Assembly: GCF_018812025.1 (NCBI RefSeq)
Contig: NC_063044.1
Coordinates: 45,067,077 to 45,131,076, forward strand
DNA: 64,000 nucleotides
Reading direction: 5' to 3'
Source: Megalobrama amblycephala
Lineage: Eukaryota > Chordata > Actinopteri > Cypriniformes > Xenocyprididae
A program made the translations under genes and the position numbers. The notes beneath the pieces are model-generated. The model worked only from the letters and a program-made list of their open reading frames with translations. It had not been told where the DNA came from and did not search any database. Positions 55,855 to 64,000 of the stretch are shown here, one piece after another (within the stretch, counting starts at the first letter, position 1; the number at the start of each line of letters is the position of its first letter).

Positions 55855-56395
55855 AAGTTTAGGGTCAATACAATTATTTAATGTTCTTGAAAGAAGTCTC
55901 TTCTGCTCACCAAGGCTGCATTTATTTGGTCAAAAATACAGTAAAAATTGTAATATTTTGAAATATTATTACAACTTAAAATTACTGTTTCCTATTTTAA
56001 TATATTTTAAAATGTAATTTATTTTTCATAAATAGACAGAGCAGTTCATGTTAAAAACAGCAGTTATTTGAAATATAAATATTTTGTAACATTATAAATG
56101 TCTTTACTGCCACTTTTAATGCACAATTTAATGCATCTTTGCTAAATAAAAGTTTTAAGTATAAAACTTTTATTTAGCAAAATTAATGTTTATTTAAAAT
56201 GACTGTTTCCTATTTTAATATATTTTAAAATGTAATTTATTTTTCATAAATAGACAGAGCAGTTATTTGAAATATAAATATTTTGTAACATTATAAATGT
56301 CTTTACTGCCACTTTTAATGCACAATTTAATGCATCTTTGCTAAATAAAAGTTTTAATTTCTTTAAAAAAATACCAAACTTTTGAACAGTATAAT
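55855..56395 (+). repeat. Dispersed AAGGCTGCA-family repeat with internal tandem duplication
   Basis: Starts TTAGGGTCAATACAATTATT and ends TTTTGAACAGTATAAT. The inner segment CTGTTTCCTATTTTAATATA to AAATAAAAGTTTTA occurs twice, at about 55985-56156 and 56203-56355, nearly identical. Confidence 0.7.
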
Positions 56396-57214
56396 AAAAG
56401 ACAATTATTTAATGGACAAAAATAAAAGGATACAACGCATTGTCTTGTCAATAATATGACACTTAATATTTACCTCAATATTTACCCCTTACAAGGAGAT
56501 CATCATATTCTGAGGTCCTTGGCATCAAAATGTTTTTAAAACCCCTGGTCTTATATACTGAATATATGGTACTGAATGATTATACAGTACATGCAATAGT
56601 ATTTAAATTGTATTTTAAGAAACAAAAGAATATGGCATTGCCATCACGATAGCATCCAAAAATACAACATTACCATGGTACCATGTTCAAAGAACTATTG
56701 GTACTTTTTTTTGGTTGAAGTTTAACAATAGCAAGTCTCCATCAACAGCAAAGGTTAAAGCTCAGAATCAGAGTAATACTCTGAATACTGTGTGCTGAAT
56801 AAGTCCCACCACAGCTGAACAGACTGTGACATTAGCACAATATGTGCAGGGGGACTAATTTAATTTTGAACTTTACCAAAAGGATTAACTAAGGCTTAAA
56901 TTCGACGGACCATGTTTACAAACAAAAAAACAGTACACACGGCCCATAACACTGTGACAAAGTGTATGCACGGTAGCCATGGGCATGAGGAAACATTGTG
57001 ACACATCTGGAATAACTTTAGAAGTCACTCACAACACAGTGACTCACAGCTGGGCCTCATGAAAAAATGTTGCGTTTGCAAAAATGACTTCAAACACTGC
57101 AAACACTATTTTTATGCACAATTTGGGATTTATAAACATGCTAGCTGGACCATAATTTGGTGTTCCAATGAATCAAACTATGAAGCAATATTTTACAACA
57201 TAGAGTGCTGCTTG

Positions 57215-58845
57215 AACGTTTGTGAACCCCTTGCAGAATCTGTGAAAATGTGAATAATTTTAGATCATAGAGAGAGAGAGATCATACAAAATGCATGTTA
57301 TTTTATACTGTCCTGAATAAGATATTTTACATAAAAGATGTTTACATAAAGTCCACAAGACAAAAAATAGCTGAATTTATTAATATCACCCCATTCAAAA
57401 GTTTACATAACCTTGATTCTTAATACTGTGTGTGGTTACCTGGATCATCCACGATGATGCATTAAGAGCCAGGGGGTGAACATTTTTTGAATTTGAAGAT
57501 CAAGGAATATTGTACTTAATTTTTCTAAAAGATAGTTAAAGGTGCCATCGAACGTTTTTTTATATAATATAAGTCTAAGGTGTCCCCTGAATGTGTCTGT
57601 GAAGTTTCAGCTCAAAATACCCCATAGATTTTTTTTTATCAATTTTTTTTAACTGCCTATTTTGGGGCATCATTAGAAATGTGCTGATTCATGCTGCGGC
57701 CCCTTTAAATGCTCGTGCTCCCCCTCCCCCGGAGCTCGCACTTGCCTTTAACAGCATAAACAAAGTTCACACAGCTAATATAACCCTCAAAATGGATCTT
57801 TACAAAGTGTTCGTCATGCATGCTGCTTGCATACATCGGATCATGTGAGTATAGTATTTTATTTGGATGTTTACATTTGATTCTGAATGAGTTTGAGGTT
57901 TTGCTCCGTGGCTAAAGCTAACATTACATACTGTTGGAGAGATTTATAAAGAATGAAGTTGTGTTTATGAATTATACAGACTGCAAGTGTTTAAAAATGA
58001 AAATAAGCGGCGGCTCTCTTGTCTCCGTGAATACAGTAAGAAACTACAGTAACTTTAACCACATTTAACAGTACATTAGCAACATGCTAACGAAACATTT
58101 AGAAAGACAATTTACAAATATCACTAAAAATATCATGTTATCATGGATCATGTCAGTTATTATTGCTCCATCTGCCATATATCGCTATTGTCCTTGCTTG
58201 CTTACCTAGTCTGATGATTCAGCTGTGCACAGATCCAGACGTTAATACTGGACTGCCCTTGTCTAATGCCTTGAATCAAGGGCTGGCATATGCAAATATT
58301 GGGGGCGTACATATTAATGATCCCGACTGTTACGTAACAGTCGGTGTTATGTTGAAATTCGCCTGTTCTTCGGAGGTCTTTTAAACAAATGAGATTTATA
58401 TAAGAAGGAGGAAACAATGGTGTTTGAAGACTCAGTGTATGTCATTTCCATGTACTGAACTCTTGTTATTAAACTATGCCAATATAAATTCAATTTTTAA
58501 TTCTAGGGCACTTTAAACAAAATAAGAAAAATTTGGACATCTTTATCCTGTTCAAAAGTTTTCACTCCTGACTCTTAATACATTGTGTTTCCTTCTGGAG
58601 CATCAGTGAATGTTTGAACCTTTTTTAATAGTTGAGTTTGAGTCCCTCAAGTTGTCCTCAGTGTGAAAAGACTGATCTCAAAATCATTCAGTCACTGCTG
58701 GAAAGGGTTCAAATATGCAGAAGATGGTGGAAAACTGAAGAATCTGCAGGACATTGGATTTTTCTGAAGAACAGAGCTCAGTTAAACTGCTCAGGACAAA
58801 CAAGAGACTCAAAAACAACCATCACAAAACACAAAAACGGTCGTA
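57215..58845. mobile_element. Dispersed element interrupted by a TTAA-flanked transposon
   Basis: The left part (57215-57539) and right part (58513-58845) share the style of one repeat: CATTCAAAAGTTTACATAAC with TCTTAATACTGTGTG on the left, TGTTCAAAAGTTTTCACTCC with TCTTAATACATTGTG on the right. They are continuous if the 57540-58512 insert is removed. Confidence 0.55.
57540..58512. mobile_element. TTAA-flanked DNA transposon (AGGTGCCATCGAA ends), nested
   Basis: A 973-bp element with TTAA at 57536-57539 and 58513-58516. Its ends are AGGTGCCATCGAA and TTCTAGGGCACT, imperfect complements. Internal text (AAGTTTCAGCTCAAAATACC) matches a repeat I associate with cyprinids. Kolobok-like by target site; no long open frame. 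Confidence 0.72.
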
Positions 58846-60673
58846 GATCCGATTCAGAGACACGAGAGCACAGAGGGGATCATATACGTGAGTCGGCGCA
58901 GACCACAAAGCGTTGGAACACATTTGAATTCTACAAACAATGCTATATTTTAAAGCAATATGGAGCAGAAACGGTTAGAGATTATGAGGAAAATTGGGTT
59001 TTAAGAGCTCAACGGCTCTAGCCGAGCTGTGATCTAGGCGAAACGCTATTGGCTATTTTGAAAAAAGGGGAGGAGCTTCAAGATATATCTCACCCTGTCT
59101 TTCTGTTTCAGTTGAAATTACATCAACACAGTGAATAAAGCTGCGCTTTCCTAGGCATTTCAGTGTGCCTTTAAGGGCTCCCTGCAGTTTTCTGTCAAAA
59201 TAAAAAGTATTAATGTAAAAAAGTAACTTAAGTATTTACATACATAGTAATATTTCTTTTTAAAACATTTTTATTAATTTATAATTCTTATTAAGACATT
59301 GATATATAATCATATTTTTTGGCCAACACTGTGCAGCCCTACAAACAAGCACAAAAAACATGGTACTTTAAAAAAAAATAAATAAATAAAATTGATGGAC
59401 CAGGAAAAAATTTCCATAAAACGTATACACAAAAGGTTCCATCATTAATCTTTTGTCAACTTTATTTTGCATAGTTACTAGCCACTAATCTAAAAATGGT
59501 TGTTACCCAGTAGCTAGGCCAATACCTCTCATATAGCGAAACAAAAACAGCAGTAAATTTCTGCAAGTCAGTGGTTGCTTAGAAAGAGGCCTAACTTCAT
59601 AAGCACAAACAAAAGCAACTTCAAATCTTTCAGTGAAAAAAAATAGGCTGATTATAAAGCTGCATTTGCATTGGCTTGCCAGCACTGATTGATGTCTCTG
59701 GGGTTGAGGAAAATGGCCTACTGTGAAAGCAAACAATAGTTAAGCTAAACATAGCGACAACTCTCTTTTATATCCCATTTCACATCCAAACCTTAGTTTT
59801 ATCCACCATTTACATCTTTTAGCATCAAAGCTCATTTCTCTGTGTCAAGCTCACATCTTGTTATAGTAGCAGCAGGAAAATGTCCACACCTCACCAGAGT
59901 CGTTACTTTGGGGCTTTCCCAGAATGCACACAATGAGACCCCTTCATCCGCTCTGACTGCTGAGGTCTTTGCTTCACGCTATACAGCACACATAAGCACT
60001 CTAATAAAGACATTTCTGCTTTCAGTGTGAGCTCCACGACGCACATCTTTACATGCAGGGCCCCGCGGTGCGAACACAACACATTCCTCTGTTCATTCAT
60101 AATAACGACAGAGTGAATGAGAAAGACGGAAAGGAAAGCATCCTCTGAGAGGTGCTCTTCCTACAATCCAATCACCCAAATGCTGACAGCGGATCTAAGA
60201 GATCAGAAACAGGCAGAGAGAGCACAGACTCCAGCCCAGGGAGGGAATGGCTCCAAGTGTCAAAGTACCTTGGGAGCAGTACCCGTTTCATGCTCATGAA
60301 CTGGCCTGATTGTGATCACCCTCAACGGCCATTTCAAACAGAATTGGGGCGAAACCAAACCTCATATCGGGGCTTGGTGCCGGCAGGGCTGGCAGGTGGC
60401 TAATAGTAACGTTTGAGTCTCCATGGTGCTGGCAGAGCGGATGGAAAGTGATTAGTTAAAGCTTGGCCCCATTCCTTTGCTTTGCCTCTTCTCTTGGCTA
60501 GTGGTTGGTGGGGCGGCTCTTCCATGGACTGGACTGATCTGCTCCCCAACCAGCTGCTCCATCTTGATCCACTATTTCCCAGTCTCAGACACACTTTACA
60601 CACACTATCTACACATACTTTTAACCAAACTTTTACATTGCTTTCACTGCAGTGAACCCAGAAACGTTGTTAA
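58846..60673. other. caskin1 first intron, unassigned, partly single-copy
   Basis: 58846-59170 may still be repeat-derived (open frame 58632-59021 on + with no known motif). 59770-60600 has balanced composition and no repeat landmarks. No exon with caskin1 N-terminal sequence was found here. Confidence 0.4.
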
Positions 60674-61491
60674 AGTCCGCCTGTACTGTAGACAATCGTG
60701 TTATCCCTTAAAACTCATCTTTGATCACCAAAATGACATATTGAAATGATTTTTTCTTGTGAAAATAATTTCTTCATCCCTTAAAATAGCTTGAATGTAA
60801 CTCTACACCCAATGCTTCATTTAGTATATGCAGTCAGTTTTACTGTAGGAAACGCTGCACAATGGCAAGTGTAAATACCGGTTTAATTCAGCCATATACT
60901 GTATGTTTAAACCAGATACTGATTAAGAAGAAGAGGAAGAGCGAATTATACAGGGTCATCTACGTGTTTCAGAATGGTAATGCGTTTTATGTATCGCTCT
61001 CTCTGACACATAACGGTAATTGATATGATTAGCCTCTGGCTTGACTGTGTTATCAAACAGCTAATAATGTGTTGCTAATGTTACACAAACCATGTTCCCA
61101 TTCACCATCTCAGAGTCAGACAGCTGCCTTTTAAAAATCAGCATCCTATGCTTTGAACAACTCAGAACATCGTAACATTGTAATATACGTAATATACATA
61201 ATTTACCCGCTATATTGCTAAATGTACCTGGTTTTTCATATCAGCAGAAAAATATACCAGGATAACCTTGCTTACCTTGAGACCCCCCCTTCACAGCATA
61301 GTAATGATATGCTAAAGCCCGCCCATACGTTAACGGGATTGGTTACAACATGTTTGTGACGTAGAGAACAAGGACGATTTCAAACCCATTTTTGAGAATG
61401 TCTTTGGTTCACAGCAGTCTTGAAGCATATTAAAAACACAACATAGACATATAAACAACATCAAAAACTTGATTTTCATCACAGAGGGTCT
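60674..61491. mobile_element. Candidate TTAA-flanked element (AGTCCGCCTGTA ends)
   Basis: TTAA at 60670-60673 and 61492-61495 bracket ends AGTCCGCCTGTA and CACAGAGGGTCT, which match as inverted repeats at 8 of 12 positions. Less certain than the other TTAA elements. Confidence 0.45.
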
Positions 61492-61714
61492 TTAAAAGGG
61501 GGATATGGTGTATTTTGGATGCACATGTAATGGTGTCCCAATCTAGTCTAATAATGGGTCAAAGTTTAGTTGGTTAGTATGGCCTTGTCAGCCCTTGTAC
61601 ATGCTGTAACTTTATTGTGTGACTTCAAAAAGCTTTCATCAAAAGTTTGTTTAAAGTTAGCAGTTTGTTCTGACAATACACAGTGAAAAAATATATAAAT
61701 GTATTTGCATTATA

Positions 61715-62143
61715 CACTACCATTTAAAAGTTCAGGGTCAACTTTTTTTTTTTTTGAAAGAAATTAAAATATTTATTCAGAAAGTAAACATTAAATTGGT
61801 CAAAAGTGGCAGTACAGAAATTTACAATGTTACAAAAGATTTCAAATAAATGCTGCTCTATCTAACTTTAATGTTCAAAGAAAGATGAAAAAACATATGG
61901 TTTCCACAAAAATTGGAAGCAGCAACTGTTTTCAACACTGATGATAATAATAATAATAATAATAATAATAATTGTTTCTTGAGCACCAAATCATCATATT
62001 AGAATGATTTCTGAAGGATCATGTGACACTGAAGACTGGAGTAATGAAAAATAAAATAAAATAAAATTCAGCTTTGATCACAGGAATAAATTACACTTTA
62101 AAATATATATTACATATAATATATATTATATTAATATATTTAT

Positions 62144-62195
<52 letters not shown>

Positions 62196-62350
62196 CAGAA
62201 CACAGTTATTTTAAAATGTAATAATATTTTATAACATTGTTATACTGTATTTTTGATCAAATAAATGCAGGCTTGGTGAAATTTGGGGCTTCTTTCAAAA
62301 ACATTAAAAAAAAAAAAAAATCTTACCAATCCCAAACTTTTGAAAAGTAG
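61715..62350 (-). repeat. Dispersed AAGGCTGCA-family repeat interrupted by a (TA)n expansion
   Basis: The complement of the 23768 family (GACACTGAAGACTGGAGTAA, CAAATAAATGCAGGCTTGG). It carries an AAT microsatellite at about 61946-61972 and a TA run at about 62144-62192. Confidence 0.65.
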
Positions 62351-64000
62351 TGCATAACAATTTTTTTTAAAAAAAATAAATAAATAAATAAATAAATATA
62401 ACAAACTTTCAAACAAAACATTTCATAAAATGAATTTTGTTAGGTTCTTTTTATTCATTTTATTGTTTCAGAATAAGGAACAATTAAAAAAAAATATTGT
62501 TCAAACTGAAGATAGCTGTATCTTTCATTCTTTATTCACTACTCCTAATGTGTGTGGACTAACTGGATGGGTTAAATGCAGAGACAAATTCCGAGTATGA
62601 GTTACCATACTTGGCCTTCACATGTCACTTTCACTTCCACTTACATTCAATATCGAATTGCCATTCTGCATCCTGTTCAGAAATTCAGAAATCAAATTAG
62701 AATTTAATAGGCATTCTTAATGTACTTGTGACATATCAATCACAAATACTTAATTATATGTCTCCAATCTGTAGATATAATATACTGTATATGTTTCTCT
62801 TTGTGAACTTGTGCTGTCACTGTATTGCCGAGGGAGTTGAAGGGAGTTTTGTTTTGGCTTGTTTTGACTTCTCAGTGGATAACCTCAGGACCTACTCCTC
62901 AACTCCCTCCCAAAAATATCTCATCTGCTGTGGTCCAAACGAAAAGCAAAACAATTCTTTTCAGAACGAGGACGTGTATGATAAAACATGTGCATGTCAA
63001 CAGCAGTTTGCTCCTCAGTGGTGGAGCGCAGCTTGACTTCTCTGTAGCAGTAAGCAGCTTTTGATCCAGTTTGACCCCACTTTTTCCTGCTTCCTGAACT
63101 TCCTGTGGAGCCATTTCCCTTCCAGGTAAAACAGAGGAGACCATCTGGTGCTCTTCCCGTGGGGTTATTCCGGGATTTCACCTTCCTGTATCCCACACAC
63201 AAGTTTATATCAAGCTTCCATCAAATCCACAATCATTTTGTTCTTGACTTAAAATACAAAGAGAAGCCACTGGGGGTGTATAAAGGTTTCAACATTGTTT
63301 TATGCAAAAGTACAGCAATATTTTAAGCAGAGCAGCTCTCTTATCATGTCTTTTGTAGAACTGTAATGGAGTTGCTAGGCAACAAGCATCATCTACCTCT
63401 TCCTACACATGTGCACAAAAATTAGTGCAGCGCACCCACACAATCCCTTCAACACTGTTACTTTCAACGCACACAAATACACTCACAAAACAGGACCGAT
63501 TAAAACATACTCTGAGAAAAAGCTTTTAACATACCCACCTATTTTTCCGACTCTCCGCGGCACTACACGAAACTAAACAAACCCTCCAAACACTCCTCGT
63601 AATGGCATGTTAGCATGCACGCCGGTTCATTTCTGAAGTAGCATCGGCTGAGAGTGTTAGTGCAGAGCTGTGTCTCCTCAAGGGATCTGCAGCCCACAGG
63701 TGAGTCTGCCTCTCCTCGTACGCTGATAGCTAATCTATTTCCCACAGCACTGCTGCCACGGCTAGAGAAGCCTCATTGATCATTCCCAAATTACAGAGGC
63801 TGCATACCCAGCATGCAACAGCCTTATCCTGCTGAGATCCAGTGCTCTATCTCTGCATAAGGCAGGCCGTTAAGGATTGTGTGGGTTTGCCATGGAGGCA
63901 CCGGGCAGATTTCAGTGTAGGCTTGCACTACGTGATGAATGTTTACTCAGTTAAAAGCTCACAGTAGTGTGCGTAGTACATTTAGCAAATCTCTTTAAAG
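62351..64000. other. caskin1 first intron to the end of the window
   Basis: An (AATA)n run lies near 62376-62398. The rest looks single-copy. 63000-63200 and 63560-63900 have balanced, gene-neighbourhood-like composition, but I see no exon with matching splice sites. Confidence 0.4.

Noticed and set aside
58632..59021. 129-residue + strand open frame
   Set aside because: It starts within repeat-derived sequence, has no known domain and no splice or promoter context.
51888..64000. First coding exon of caskin1
   Set aside because: I looked on the - strand for the MGKEQELV-type start with a GT donor and did not find it, so it most likely lies beyond the window.

Overview
This is nuclear DNA from a teleost fish, most likely a cyprinid (carp, goldfish or zebrafish relative). 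The coding parts are vertebrate multi-exon genes with GT-AG introns. Much of the rest is made of interspersed elements I associate with cyprinid genomes: fold-back elements starting AGGGTTAGTTCACCC, TTAA-flanked elements, hAT and Tc1 elements, and tRNA-derived SINEs. There is no prokaryotic, viral or CRISPR-like content.

Two conserved genes lie tail to tail. On the + strand, positions 27-4856 hold the last four coding exons of traf7 (the end of its WD40 propeller, closing in VWTC and a stop). On the - strand, positions 51887 down to 11186 hold almost all of caskin1, the CASK-interacting neuronal scaffold. I resolved 21 coding exons, and every splice phase agrees. They encode about 1502 residues: six ankyrin repeats, an SH3 domain, the CASK-binding EEIWVLRKP motif, two SAM domains, a long proline-rich region and a conserved acidic C-terminus. 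The first coding exon lies beyond position 64000. As I recall, TRAF7 and CASKIN1 are also convergent neighbours in mammals, so this is conserved microsynteny.

Layout: 1-4856 traf7 3' exons, with a last intron full of nested transposons; 4857-11185 both 3' UTRs and the intergenic space, including a fold-back element nested in another transposon; 11186-25047 caskin1 exons for the C-terminal half through SH3; 25067-27805 an LTR retrotransposon inside a fold-back element, in an ankyrin-region intron; 28356-37505 ankyrin exons, with a nearly intact Tc1 transposon in one intron; 37506-51835 a 14 kb intron rich in mobile elements; 51836-51887 a 52-nt exon; 51888-64000 part of the first intron.

I found no new molecular system. 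The most informative observations are an in-frame 77-residue cassette exon in caskin1, a transposon end 29 nt upstream of the last traf7 exon, a 159-bp duplication with one copy inside a transposon, several nested insertions with readable target-site duplications, and long perfect or near-perfect hairpins.
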